Of a stretch of DNA of 64,000 nt, positions 47,041-58,270 are shown piece by piece. This DNA is from Alisma plantago-aquatica (lineage: Eukaryota; Streptophyta; Magnoliopsida; Alismatales; Alismataceae). A program made the translations under genes and the position numbers. Where the stretch lies: positions 561,771,906-561,835,905 of the forward strand of contig OY856410.1 in assembly GCA_963693085.1 (NCBI GenBank), in the 5' to 3' direction. A model generated the notes under the pieces. It was not told where the DNA came from, made no database searches, and saw only the letters and a program-made list of their open reading frames with translations. Positions within the stretch are counted from its first letter, which is position 1; each line of letters begins with the position of its first letter.

Positions 47041-47987
47041 TTCTCTCCATGAAAGTGGGATATTCATGCTTCCTTGATAAATGCAATTTAAATGGTAAGG
47101 AAACAATAAAAATATAATTAGTATGAAGAAAAACTAGAAGTAACACATTCGATTGTTCGAACCATAGATATTAATCTCAACTTACTGAACTCAAGCTTAG
47201 TTGTTCATTATTAACAACAGATAAATACACCTCCCTTGAATAGCATACCTAAGAATAGGGCCAAGCCCCCAAGTTTTCAACATGTCATATAGCATGGTCA
47301 ATTTATAATATTTTTTTGCATAGCTCGCTTAGGAATAGTTGTCTAGAATGCTTGACTCTTAGACATATTATTCTTAAACCAAGCATCACTCCAAATTCTT
47401 ATATACTTGCTTGATACACTGAGCACTTTTAGCTTTTTTTTGGGGGGGGGATGTTAGCATCTGATTTAGAGAATATTATTGGGCCATCCACAAAAATTAC
47501 ATGTAGAGCAGGCTTGGCAAGATGCATTAGGATTAGATATGTTGGTGCTTTAACATACTGAATCTTAGAATTGAAACCTTGCATGTCTATCTAAAATGAC
47601 ATGGAGTGAAGAGCAATTGTGAATCTCATTGAAAGGTTTTATTGGATTTGTAGGTTCTCCACTATGTAAGCTTGGAAAGGAAGCTATTGGCTAGATGTGC
47701 TTTGACTTATTCTACAACCATTCATTTGGGGAATAGATGAATGATGTTAGATGTTGAACTTTAAAATTATGAATTATAAGTTTTTGAAAGATCATCTTGG
47801 AAGGAAAGTGTAGGACCTTATTTATGATCAAAATAGTGAAATGATATATTTTCTGATATTTATATTAGAAATGACCTCCCTTGAAAAACACAGTTTGATT
47901 TGTGCTGATGTTATCAGACACGATGAGTTTTTAAACCCACACAGTTTGGAAAAGGGATTTTTTGTAGCAATTTTTTCAAATGATTGC
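47041..47987. other. Intron sequence, nothing recognised
   Basis: AT-rich, with a T/G homopolymer run at about 47434-47450. I found no gene or element boundary. Confidence 0.4.
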
Positions 47988-48962
47988 CAATATTTAGAAA
48001 GCAGGAAATGGGAGGTGTGTGGACATAATCTTGTGGCCGCTTGAGCATGGCTTTTGGAAAAAGCATATGTTTAATTATCTATATTATTTTATACAAACTT
48101 ACACACATTTGTTTATAAATAATCCATTTTAGAGACTTTTATACATAATTAAACCCATGTGACAATTTAAATTATACTCTAGACAACAATATTGCTACTT
48201 ACCTATGGATGGAGCATTACTATACACATATTACGTGTAATAGTATTCTAGTATCATATTGTAATGTTACCTACTTAATAGTTAGTAATTTATACAATGG
48301 TACATATTACACACAATAATATACTAGTATCATACTATCATATAATACTTGTAGTTAGTATCATATAGTAGTACAATACTACTTCACAATACTATACATA
48401 ATTATAATATATTTCATATACATGCTTACTTTTGTTTATCAATTTAATGTTTTCTATGTAGTACAAAATTACTAATTTATGACAATTAAATTGTATTTTA
48501 TTACATATACACAGTATTATTTAGTAGGATAGACTTGATGGTACATGGTAGTCAATATTATGTAGTACCATCAATATTATATAGTACAATTAACTTGATG
48601 GTACATAGTAGTCAATATTACGTACTAGCATCATCGTCAATGTGTCTACTATGCTATATTTAGATATATGCTAAGCTGTTTAACACAATAGTATTATATT
48701 TATATGAAAATGCATATACGATATCAATAGTATAATGTTACATATCTAGGATTCCATTACATGTATAATTTGGGCCTAGGAAGTGGGTCTGGCTGTTGCT
48801 TTTCTATTAAGCGGCCTTAGGCAGGTGCTTAAAAGTGGTGCTTAGGAGGCCGCTTAAGGGGGATAAGCAGACCTGAAGTAGGTGCTTAGTGCAGAACCAT
48901 TTATTTAGCCCCTGAAGGCCTAACTGAGTTTCCAAGTGTCTGGGCCATTTTTTAAAACACTG
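47988..48962 (+). mobile_element. hAT-like non-autonomous element, copy D
   Basis: It starts CAATATTTAGAAAGCAGGAA and ends TTTTTTAAAACACTG, resembling copies A and B. Flanks ATGATTGC and ATCATTGT match at 6 of 8 positions, consistent with a decayed duplication. Subterminal GGCCGCTT motifs are present and the interior is AT-rich with GTACCATCAATATT-type repeats. It looks older than copies A and B. Confidence 0.65.
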
Positions 48963-48970
48963 ATCATTGT

Positions 48971-50003
48971 TATCACACTGATGAATTGTTTGGCCATGAA
49001 ATCGGTTTTTCTTCACAAAACCATTGAATTCTATTACTTCATTTGTCTTATAAATGGGCTCTTCCCAAGGAACGAGGTAATCCGATGCCAATGTTGTTTT
49101 GGCAGTGTGTAAATAGGTGTTTACCGATACCTGAAAATTTTTTTGACAAATGCCATCTTGGTCGTGTTGACGACAAAATGAATGAATTAAATCATGAAAA
49201 TTCGTAGGTGTAATATATACATTTAAATGTATCATTTTATGCATAAATTCTATGTTGGATATGTGTGTGTGGGGGTCCTTCATTGGGGAAGTAAGGAACC
49301 TGGAATGTCTCATGAGGATTTCGATGAAGAATTTCAATGACATAATGTATGGATTATGTTGTGAAATTTTTGTAGCACAATCAAGAAACTTAGATACACA
49401 TACTTACACAATGCAATAACATCATTGAATATATAGGCGGGGGGTCCTTCACGTGTTATCTTTGATTAAAGGGACTGTTAAGTCTAAAGGAAGGCATAGT
49501 GCATATTTTACTATTATTAGATATTCAGTCTACTAGATACAAGTACATTATATACCTCAATTAGTTAGATGCTAGTTAATTTTAATGAAAGAAAAGTCCA
49601 AATTGCATGGTGGATGTGATGGTTGACCTCCCCTTCTTGGTGATTGATGCCTAACTTGAGTTGATTGATGTGATAACCATATTGTTCTCAGCCCATGTAA
49701 TTTCTATAAACCTAGGCTTATGTCTCTATATGCATCATATTTGATTCTGAAGAAATTCCACCAAGGCTTTCTCTTGCTCTTCTTCATAGTCAATATGTGA
49801 CTTTGGCAATTGACTTAACTGTGAAGGAAGTTAGGCAACACTCTAATGTGACACCTTTTTCCTTGATATCATTTGTTACCACATGATCTTGACTTGCAAC
49901 AACGAATTCCCTCATGGCCAATTCAAAATAGTGGGACAAATATTAAAGGCATAATTACCATGTCCACTATATGCATGTTGTAGGGATGGGATAATATAGG
50001 AAG
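48971..50003. other. Intron sequence, nothing recognised with confidence
   Basis: The frame at 48807-49343 (minus) spans the hAT end and has no known domain. Positions 49610-49950 read on the minus strand look weakly coding-like (KPWWNFFRIKYDAY) but stops interrupt it and I cannot assign a family. Confidence 0.35.
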
Positions 50004-50008
50004 CATAG

Positions 50009-50574
50009 TGATGCAATTTGTGAAAGGGGATTTGCATAGGAAGCAAGCCCAGATCTAAGACAATCTTGATTAGAGCTTATTGGGCTCAATGTGCGAACTA
50101 GTCATTGGCTTCATTAGACAAGACTCTGGATATCTGCCCAGGCATTTTCGAATATTTTAGATAAGGTTGCATGTCTCTACACGTCCACAATGAGATCAGA
50201 TCAGTCGCAGTTGAGGATGAGGACCTAGCCCTGTTGACCCACGGAGCGCTAAGAAGCAAGGACCGATTGGACATCGACAGCTAAGCGACAAAGAGTAGTA
50301 AGAGGAAGAGGAGTTGGCCTTTTATTTAGTTATTTATGCACTTAGGAAATTTGTGTTATATTTAATTTTGAATTTCTTTATTAGGATTATAATTCCTTGT
50401 TTTCTTTCCTTGCATTAGGATTTTAGTTTTCTATTTTTTCGACTTGCACGACAAGTCATAGAGTCTTATATAAGCCATCCTTGGGGCCTTTGTCCAGGCA
50501 ATCGATTATGAATTTGAATTAGTTGCTTGTTGCAAATTTATTTCCCCCTTCTTCTCCATAGCATGGCTACATCA
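50009..50574 (+). repeat. 5' LTR (566 bp)
   Basis: TG...CA ends. The downstream part, from CTTTTATTTAGTTATTTATG, matches the 3' LTR, including GACTTGCACG and AGAGTCTTATATAAGCC. TATATAA at about 50470 is a plausible TATA box. Confidence 0.88.
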
Positions 50575-50589
50575 AGTGGTATCAGAGCC

Positions 50590-51654
50590 AAACCCTAAAC
50601 CATTAGGGTACGACCCCTCTATCTTCTCTCTCCTGCCACTTTCTTTTCTTTTCGTGTCGTCTTCTTCCTTATCATCTCTTCTACTAGTGCACAATCTCTT
50701 GACCTTCTCCGTCTGCCGCACATCTAAAGCAAGTTCACCAGGCCGCTGCCTTTCAACCAATAGCCGCACCCAGCCCAAGGCTCCGGTCCCAGCCGCCAGC
50801 TCACACTGCCTCCCACTGTCATACTAACCAGTCCCCTTTTCCACTCTGTCAACACCCACAATCCAAAAATCCACCCTCGTTTGATTCCCCTCCGTTCTTC
50901 TCGCTTCAACTTCCGCCAAACCCGCACAACCCGTCTACACTCCAGATCGTGACCCCCTCTTCCCTCGTCCTCGTTCAATACTCCACCCGATAAACCTCCT
51001 ATGTCAAAATCCTGTCATCCTGCTTTCACCCTTTAGCCCATTTTCTGCAAACCCGCTACCACCTTCTGCCTTGTCCTAGAAATCGTCCGCTAGTATCCTC
51101 ACCCACCCTCTTCTCCTAGTCCCACCAGTACACCTCTCTTCACCGCGTCTTCAAACAACCCAACAAATACCCCTGCTTCCGACAAACCATCTCCAGTATG
51201 TCGACTCCTCTACCTTCCTCTTTAGTAGTCGTAACCCCCGCCCCTGTTTCTACAACCGTCCCTCTTCTTTTTTTTTCCTCCGTCACTCCGTCCGATTAAC
51301 CCACCCCGGTTGACACTGCCACTCTGGTAGCTAGCCGCCCAACCCAAACAACTCGACCCCTATTCCAGACCCTGATCACCACAACCTTCTCCTGATTTTC
51401 AGTCCCATGACACCCAACAACTGCCTTCCCTGTTGTGGCCAGTCAACTTCACTCGAACAATCGTCACTCCCTTCCGTAACCCTCCTGTACCCATCACTGT
51501 GCCGCCGTCAACAACCACAACAACAAGGAACATCTTCTACAAACACCTCCAACAAGCGTGGCGCGTCCAGGTTGCTAGTAAGCATCCCCGAAATTTCCTT
51601 CAGAGGTACCTCCTTCTATATCAACTAAAAGGAGGCTTTCTTCTTTAAAGAAGC
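50590..51654 (+). other. Leader of the gypsy-derived element, C/T-rich, non-coding
   Basis: A C- and T-rich stretch between the primer site and the gag ATG. Several short open frames exist on both strands (50576-51648) but have no domain or consistent frame. Confidence 0.55.
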
Positions 51655-52293
51655 ATGGTGACTGTTCAACAAGTCAATAACAAACTAGATGTCTTCATGG
51701 CCACAACGGTTGCCACCTTGGAGGCTATTCAACAACAAATGGACAACCTGATAAAGCAACAAGCAGATATAATTCAACATGGTGATATAGTTTAACAACA
51801 ACATCAACCTGGACACCCTGATGCAATGACAAGAGGAAATAATTCAACATCAAGCTCTACACGATGACTCTTTTGTACTTCTCCTTTGTCGTGTTACAAC
51901 CTTTGAACAACACGTGAATACACTAGAGGCCAACCGCGACAACAATGTTCGTCAACCAGCCCCTCAACCCATACATTACACATTGTTAAAATGAAGATAC
52001 CAGAGTTCCATGACGAGCGTGACGCCAAGATTGAGCTTGACTGGTTGCACTGTGCCGACAAGTATCTCCAGTTATACAGAACCTTTGGTGAGGCAACCAA
52101 AGTCCTGATCGCCACCTCCAAGTTTTGGGGAGCCGCTCTAGCATGGTGGAACCAACTACGAGACGACCCCGTCGATACATGGAGGGAATTGCGTCCTTTG
52201 ATTGTGCATCAATTTTTACCTCGGGATTACAAGCAGCATGCCTACTTGGTGTATCAAGATCTCAAGCAGGTCGACGACACGATCGCCACTTAG
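51655..52293 (+). pseudogene. Ty3/gypsy gag, interrupted
   Basis: The ATG at 51655 opens a frame of a Gln-rich helical segment (EAIQQQMDNLIKQQADII) that stops at 51793-51795. The same frame has two more stops before the gag core at 51991-52293, which contains KIPEFHDERDAKIELDWL, AALAWWNQLRDD and TWRELRPLIVHQFLPRDY, the conserved retrotransposon gag pattern. It would form the particle shell. A tandem duplication follows at 52393-52550. Confidence 0.8.
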
Positions 52294-52392
52294 GCTAGCA
52301 AGTCTCAAGAATTGTGCAATTGATCTGAGGTTCGAATGGATTCTACTGTAGCAATCGCAAATTTTCACAGGGGACTTCACAATGAGGTAGCT

Positions 52393-52550
52393 CATCGTCT
52401 AGCAGTCATGCATTTCACTCCTCTAGATGATGTTATTCAAAGTGCTGAAAGAATTGAGTAGGAGATCAGGCACCGTCTAGCAGTCATGCATTTCACTTCT
52501 CTAGATGATGTTATTCAAAGTGCTAAAAAGAATTGAGGAGATCAGGCACC
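52393..52550 (+). repeat. 78-bp tandem duplication in gag remnant
   Basis: CGTCTAGCAGTCATGCATTT recurs at 52396 and 52474, with CTAGATGATGTTATTCAAAG in both units. It falls in the 3' part of gag. Confidence 0.85.
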
Positions 52551-52872
52551 GTCCCTGACTGTGGTCACCTGGGTGGAAACCACGTCAAGGGGCGATCATT
52601 GCAACAACACCGACTACTGAAGGCGAATCCTCCAAACCAATTTTCACCAAGCATATCCAATACTTTTCCTTCCATGCATATGGTCATCACTCCAACCAGT
52701 GTCACGCCGTGTGATGACTACAACGACAACAAAAAATGATGGCATAAAATATGATGTTTTTCCAGCTTCAGAACCTAGTGACGAGGAAGAAGAAACATGT
52801 GATCCCACTATGCAAAATCGGGACCTCATGGCTATACAGAGTCCACCTCCTGATGACTGAGGTCGTACGACA

Positions 52873-53118
52873 TTGTTTTCTTCAGTTGTGGAGGTTCGAG
52901 GTTGCATGTGCATACTGATAGTTATTGGAGGATCTTCAACCAATATAGTGTCTTCTTCTATTGTTCATGAGTTGGGATTGCAACTAAAGCCCCATCCCAA
53001 GCCATATCGCATGCGGTGGGTTGATGACACTTCTCAGACTGTGACCCACTGTTGCAGAGTTCCTTTTTCAGTTCATGGTGTTTACAACGATAAGTCCTTT
53101 GCGATGTGCTCACTATGA
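52873..53118 (+). pseudogene. Ty3/gypsy aspartic protease remnant
   Basis: The frame contains ILIVIGGSSTNIVSSSIV followed by HELGLQLKPHPKPYRMRWVDD, matching chromovirus protease regions, which normally have an Asp-Ser/Gly-Gly motif before SSTN or SCTN. The catalytic Asp is not present here (IGGSS). It lies in the expected position after gag; reverse transcriptase should follow but the 3' LTR comes instead. Confidence 0.7.
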
Positions 53119-53355
53119 CAACTTCTCACATACCACGTGGTCGCCATGGCAATATGATCGTCATGTGCGGCATGATGGGTTCTCAACACATACTCCTTCC
53201 AACTGGCAACACCTGACACCTCTTCTGATGGACATCCTACAGTTCTAGACTGCTAGGTCGTGTCCTTCGAGAGATGCCTCCCGTCAGCTCATGGCAACGA
53301 GTCATTGGCCCTGTCCTTGCTTCACTAGAGTTTCACGTTTTTAAGGGTCGGAGAT

Positions 53356-53702
53356 TGATGCGATTCGTGAAAGGGGTGCATAGGATGCAAGCCCAGATCC
53401 AAGACAATCTGAATTAGAGCTTATTGGGCTCAAGGTGGGCTTTTATTTAGTTCTTTATGAATTTAGGAAATTTGTGTTATATTTAATTCCGAATTTCTTT
53501 ATTAGGATTTTAATTCCTTGTTTTATTTGCTTGCTATAGGATTTTAGTTTTTGATTCTGTTGACTTGCACGTCAATTCATAGAGTCTTATATAAGCCTGC
53601 CTTAGGACCTTTGTCCAGACAGTCGATTATGAATTAGAATTTTATTTACTTGTTGTAAATTTATTTCTCCCTTTCTTCTTCTCCGTAGCATGGCTACATC
53701 AC
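53356..53702 (+). repeat. 3' LTR (347 bp, internally deleted)
   Basis: It matches the two ends of the 5' LTR; the segment equivalent to about 50098-50317 is missing. It ends GCATGGCTACATCA and is followed by CATAG. Confidence 0.88.
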
Positions 53703-53707
53703 ATAGT

Positions 53708-55371
53708 TACCATGTCGATCATGTCCTTGGTGTGTGGGATATGTGTACATAAACAAATATATAAGATTAAGAAGTCACAAAATCTACACTTTTTTCAAAT
53801 TTTTTTTTTGTATTTGTGTCGCTAACTAGTACATGTTCTTCCTTTGTATGTTAAATAATATTCGTCATAAGAACATATGTATAGCAATTAGCCTACTACT
53901 AAAAGTGATTGCAAATTAGACTCGTATTTAATGGAGTATTTAGGTATATAATTATGATTATAATGTATATTATGACATAGTGTTGTAGAGGTATGATCAC
54001 ATAGAATCAGGAACATATATAAAGAAGTTGATTGGGGGTTCTTTGCCGGTTTAAGACTTTTTTTGATAAATTTATGTTTTAATTATAGACGAGGCGTAAA
54101 TGATAGATATGGTAGAAAATATAAAAGCATACCTTGCATTAAGCTTATTTGAACCGCAATTGTTAAACTTGCCCTTCCTTCTCCCTTTTCTCCTTCAAAA
54201 AAAAAAATAGACTCCCACATAAATTGATATTTTTTTTGGTTTAATGGCAAATTTCGTCAAAATTTGGCGGTATTTGGTGAAACTTGATGGTATTTAGTTA
54301 AATTTGGTGGTGTTTGGCGGTAACCCATCGGTATTACCGATAGTTGCGATCCTATTGATAAGCTCGCAAAATATCGTATCTGATGGTGATGGTGTTGAAA
54401 TCAAAAGTTTGTGCGAAATTTTTTCAATTTTGATGAAATGTTGTTCCTTGTCTCTTTTTAATCGATGAGTTGAAAGGATTCTTCTTCATTAATCGTTATT
54501 ACAACCTCTCCTTGCAATGCCTTGTTTTAACAATGTTTTTCAAGGACGAAAGTCAAGTTTGGCTTGCTCAACTTCATCAATCTCCAACCCTTTGTTTCTT
54601 ACCCAGTGATAAGTGTGAGTTCGGTAGATTGAGCTTTATAAAATGTATACATTTTTTCATCCCTTTATCTCAACATTCCAAGCCTTTTGCATCAAGGAAG
54701 TCCTCTCAGTGTTGACTTGAATAAAACTAATTCCAAGGCTTTTGCATCAAGGAAGATTTTTATATAAAGCATTATAGATAAGTGCGAGTTCGGTAGATTG
54801 ACTTGAATACTATCTTAGTTTTTAGTCATAAATAAAGGAAATAGCAGTAAAGCTAGGGGTGTTCCAGTTTTAAGATGTGTAGTGTGACTTCAGTGCTGTC
54901 TAGATAATTGATGTGATACAACGAATAAATTATACAGTTTCTGTACTAATTGTCCACATGGGATGTACTCCTGCTCTTCTTCTACCATGTTTGCTGCCAG
55001 TCCTATTTGAAGAAACGATTCAGCTTGCCTATGACAATGTTCTGCTAACAGGGGGCAATTTGAAATACCACCTAGTTAAAAATAACGCTCTTGTTGCTAA
55101 TATCCACTGGAAGATTCATTTGACCCTTCAACTGGTAATAGTATGCTGTTTGGGGTGAATTTTGATAGGTTGTGCTTATGTGGATTTCCATAGACATCTT
55201 TCAAATGAGGAAAAACTAAACCCACAATCCATTTTTGCAGCACTAAGCAATTGTCCCGACACATACTGATTCTGTGTTTTTTGAACCCATAACCTAGCTG
55301 GTATTACATCAATTGTAAGCTTTTTGTTTATTTTGATTTCTCATGCTATGAACTTTGACTTTATTCATCAG
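53708..55371. other. 3' part of the large intron, no gene recognised
   Basis: At 54240-54350 an imperfect short repeat, TTTGGCGGTATTTGGTGAAA, recurs four or five times. Phrases AAGCCTTTTGCATCAAGGAAG (54678) and AAGGCTTTTGCATCAAGGAAG (54735) are direct repeats about 57 bp apart, and GTGCGAGTTCGGTAGATTGA occurs twice (54612 and 54781). The acceptor ending at 55371 closes the intron. Confidence 0.5.
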
Positions 55372-55969
55372 GGCTGATAGACTCAAATACCTCCGTCTCA
55401 TCTCATGTGAGAAAATCAGTAGTGGAGTGATGGCTGATGCTACCAAGCATTTTCCTCTTCTAGAGGAGCTGGAAATCTCATTTTGTTACATCAATAAATC
55501 AGCTATTGCAACCGTCGGTCAAAACTGCCCATCATTGAGGTGCTTCCGTCTTAACAACTGTGCTACAGATGGTTTCCTCAGTGGGGAAGAAGAAACCAAC
55601 AATGGTGAAGCCACTCTTATAGCAAATAACATGCCAAAGTTACAGGAACTGCAACTATTGGGAAGCAAGATTAGTAATCCTGGGATTTTGGCGATTCTTG
55701 ATAGCTGCCCTCTGCTAGAGTCACTTGACATAAGGTTTTGCTGGAATGTGACTCTAGATGACAACTTGAACAAGAGGCTTGAAAAAATTAAGAACCTCAA
55801 ACTCCCCATGGAGTCGTTGGAGGACCATCCTTACTACAATGAAATGGGATCATCCAGCGACATGGATGATTATGATGATTACCTGGGTGATGATGATGAT
55901 TATGATGATTACATGGGTGATTACAGTTTTGGTTATGGTGACATCGATGATATGATATTTTTGATCTGA
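55372..55969 (+). CDS. F-box/LRR protein (SKIP19-like), exon 2: LRRs and acidic tail
   Basis: Exon 2 completes codon 224 and encodes residues 225-422. It has AMN1/FBL-type leucine-rich repeats: LKYLRLISCEKISSGVMADA, FPLLEELEISFCYI, CPSLRCFRLNNC, MPKLQELQLLGSKISNPG and CPLLESLDIRFCWNVTLDD. This is the order seen in SKIP19-like proteins, where the LRR arc binds substrate. Residues about 385-415 are an Asp/Tyr-rich tail (DDYDDYLGDDDDYDDYMGD). The stop is at 55967-55969. In the neighbouring frame a second acidic stretch runs from about 55944 and, in the duplicated unit, ends in DDESD with a stop at 56291-56293. The annotated C-terminus may therefore be the product of a frameshift. Confidence 0.88.
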
Positions 55970-56288
55970 GCAGCGTTTATCCAGAATTCCAATATCGAAA
56001 TTTTCTAGGTCTGGACCGTGACACATTCTCTGACGATGAACTCGGCCTTCTGATAGCACTAGGAACTCTTAAGAACGCTATGGAGGATAGCACTGATGAT
56101 GAAAGCGTTTTGGTTATGGTGACATCGATGATATGATATTTTTGATCTGAGCAGCGTTTATCCAGAATTCCAATATCGAAAATTTCTAGGTCTGGACAGT
56201 GACACATTCTCTGACGATGAACTCGGCCTTCTGATAGCACTAGGAACTCTTAAGAATGCTATGGAGGATAGCACTGATGATGAAAGCG
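55926..56288 (+). repeat. 181-bp tandem duplication across the gene's 3' end
   Basis: Units 55926-56106 and 56107-56287 start GTTTTGGTTATGGTGACATC. I count three differences between them (two would change a residue, one silent, in the acidic alternative frame). The stop codon of the annotated frame lies in unit 1. Confidence 0.92.
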
Positions 56289-56293
56289 ATTAA

Positions 56294-57559
56294 AATTTCT
56301 ACCTTTGCTCAACTTTGCTTCTCTATGGGCAAATTTTGTATATACATGAGTAATAGGGAGAGAAACTAACAGCCTTGTTTAGGTATGTAACACTCTTATC
56401 GTATAGGTGAATTGTATGCATGGATAACGTTTTCATGTGGAATGCTTTGGCTGCCCAGGAAGAATCAGCCTTTATATAGATGCATCAAGAATTGTTGCGA
56501 TTTATATTGATGTTGGCAATCTTGGCGCTACCGAGATTGCATTAAAGTTTTACTTTTTGAAAGGTAAGCATTGATTCTTTCATCACAACTTATTATGATC
56601 CTTTTTTCCCCATTTTATTCAACTACCATGATACTCAAAAGAAAAGGATTACCTTTGTTATGAAAGGATTTTGTATACTCGTTTGAAGAGCTTTATGACA
56701 TCTACTACAAGCTTTTTTATGCCTTTGAGCTTTTGGCAAGCTTTACATGATTAGAATTTTGGCCCTGTGCTTGAGTTCCCAAACGTCATCTTAAAATCAA
56801 CTGCTAGAGGGTATAAATTTGAGGCGAACGGTGTAAGTGGCAACTCTAGTTGAGAATTTCCTTCCATATTGGAAGGGTCTATTATGACTTTTGTGATAGG
56901 AATGATGGTTTAAGTATGTCTTACCTAGTGAAATCCCTTAAAATGGAATATCTTAATAAATTAAAAGGATATAAAGAATAATTTCTGTATCAACCCAGTC
57001 GATGATGTTAAACTCAAGAAGAAATCAAACAAATTTAATCGTAAGTTCAAACAATCTTTTAAAAAAACATCTTGGTTATATTATTTTGGAGATCAGTGCA
57101 TCTTGGTCAAAAGTAACAAACTTACTAGGCTCTTAAGAATGTAGAAACAAACATTATCCATTCAAGACTTTTGCGTCTTCTTCTGAAAGGTTTGATACCA
57201 CCAATCATCATGTTCTTATAGTTAAACTTTTCTTCTCATGATAAATGATGAGTAGACTTTACAATAGTCTCTTATATCTTCTATGATCATTTTGCTTTTT
57301 TACATATTAGGTAAACATCAACGCTTTGATCTGCTGGGGCGATGATGTCTCTATGAAACATAACTTAGGCCATTGACATGTAAATTCAAAGCTCACATAA
57401 TTTAGGCTAATGACTAATGTAAGAGCAATGTATTCAAATCCATTATATCGATAGATAGGTTGTAAAGTAAGATCATATTACATGCACAATTATAGTAATA
57501 TAGGGTCCTAAAAGGCACATTATTTTCCAAGAACATCCATTCTAGAAGCGAGACAGAGA
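56294..57559. other. Downstream sequence of the F-box gene, likely 3' UTR then intergenic
   Basis: No open frame or RNA gene recognised. I did not find a clear polyadenylation signal. Part may be 3' UTR. Confidence 0.4.
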
Positions 57560-58270
57560 TTTAACTCAAGTTGTATGTGGCGTAGCATATGGGGTGGGAA
57601 ATTATTACTACTAAAGAAATGTCTGAAATGGAGAATTGACAGAGGAACAAACATAAACATTCAGAACGATAATTGGATCATGAACAAGAGGAGACCATTG
57701 GCTGAGGAGTTAGGCGTCAGGGAGGTTTTTTTTGCAACTATTAGTGAAATCATGAGGAATGATGCAAGAGAATGGAATAATACTTTGATATGCAACACAT
57801 TGCCGTCTAAGATAGCTGAAAAAATCTTGGAGACCCTGTGAGCCGCACATTGTAGGAGGACGATATGATGTGGTGGCCAAATAATGATGGGATATTTTCT
57901 ATAAGGTTAGTTTTCTAGGTGGGAATGCCAATGAAGTGACACTCCAATGGTAGAAGTGATGTTGTAAGACCTAGTAGTCATGATTTCGAACCCTGACAAT
58001 GAGATGAATGAATCGCCATTTTTTTAAAAGTTTACTGGGTGGGAATCAATTTTCGAACAAAGGTTAACCATGGACGAAGATGGGCGGGGTAATGATGAAA
58101 TACAAATCTGATTTGGAGCGCATACCGCGCCCCTAAAGTCAGGAGTCTGGCTACAAACTTACAAAGTGCATATTGTTTTAGAGGCACTGTGAGGACATGA
58201 TGGCAAGACTAATGTGTGGATCAACAGATAAATCTATTATTCACATGCAGCTATAGTGCCAACTAGCTAG
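57560..58270 (+). pseudogene. L1-type LINE remnant (ORF2 C-terminal part)
   Basis: Frame 57575-57841 carries MWRSIWGGKLLLLKKCLKWR and INIQNDNWI, the plant L1 pattern of a WRSI...LLKKGLRWRVGNG-like block downstream of reverse transcriptase. MMWWPNNDGIFSIR follows near 57870, the usual WxxxxxGxFSVRS block. The frame is then broken by a SINE-like insertion and resumes with a weaker match. Further right (58293-58780) CAVWMQDFLEG-like and VKIKCDAS-like phrases may be the RNase H end, but stops make this uncertain. Confidence 0.65.
57927..58029 (+). mobile_element. Possible tRNA-derived SINE within the L1 remnant
   Basis: About 103 bp lie between direct repeats GTTTTCTAGGTGGGAAT (57910-57926) and GTTTACTGGGTGGGAAT (58030-58046). 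The body has a box-B-like TGATTTCGAACCCT at 57981-57994 and a possible box A near 57937, and ends in a T run followed by AAAA. The L1 sequence is broken exactly here. The box A is weak, so the assignment is tentative. Confidence 0.5.

Larger units (their letters stand above)
50009..53702 (+). mobile_element. Ty3/gypsy-derived element lacking most of pol, target duplication CATAG
   Basis: The 5' LTR (50009-50574) and 3' LTR (53356-53702) both begin TGATGC and end CATGGCTACATCA. CATAG flanks the whole at 50004-50008 and 53703-53707. The primer site TGGTATCAGAGCC (initiator Met) is at 50577-50589, and a purine tract AAGGGTCGGAGAT precedes the 3' LTR. The internal region has a gag and a protease remnant but no reverse transcriptase, RNase H or integrase. 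The 3' LTR lacks about 220 bp present in the 5' LTR. Confidence 0.88.
27653..55371 (+). other. Intron of the F-box gene, about 27.7 kb
   Basis: The donor GTGATC at 27653 and the acceptor TTATTCATCAG ending at 55371 give a phase-2 intron that restores one reading frame. The acceptor has a moderately pyrimidine-rich tract. It is filled with a tandem duplication of the gene's 5' part, RTE LINEs, hAT-like elements, MITEs, a short Copia element and a Ty3/gypsy remnant. Because both exons are intact and in frame, a single transcription unit is the simplest reading. A separation of the two halves by transposition cannot be excluded without RNA data. Confidence 0.75.

Noticed and set aside
54913..55158. 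Open frame just upstream of exon 2
   Set aside because: No similarity to the F-box/LRR family, no joining splice phase, and the exon 1 to exon 2 junction is already complete without it.
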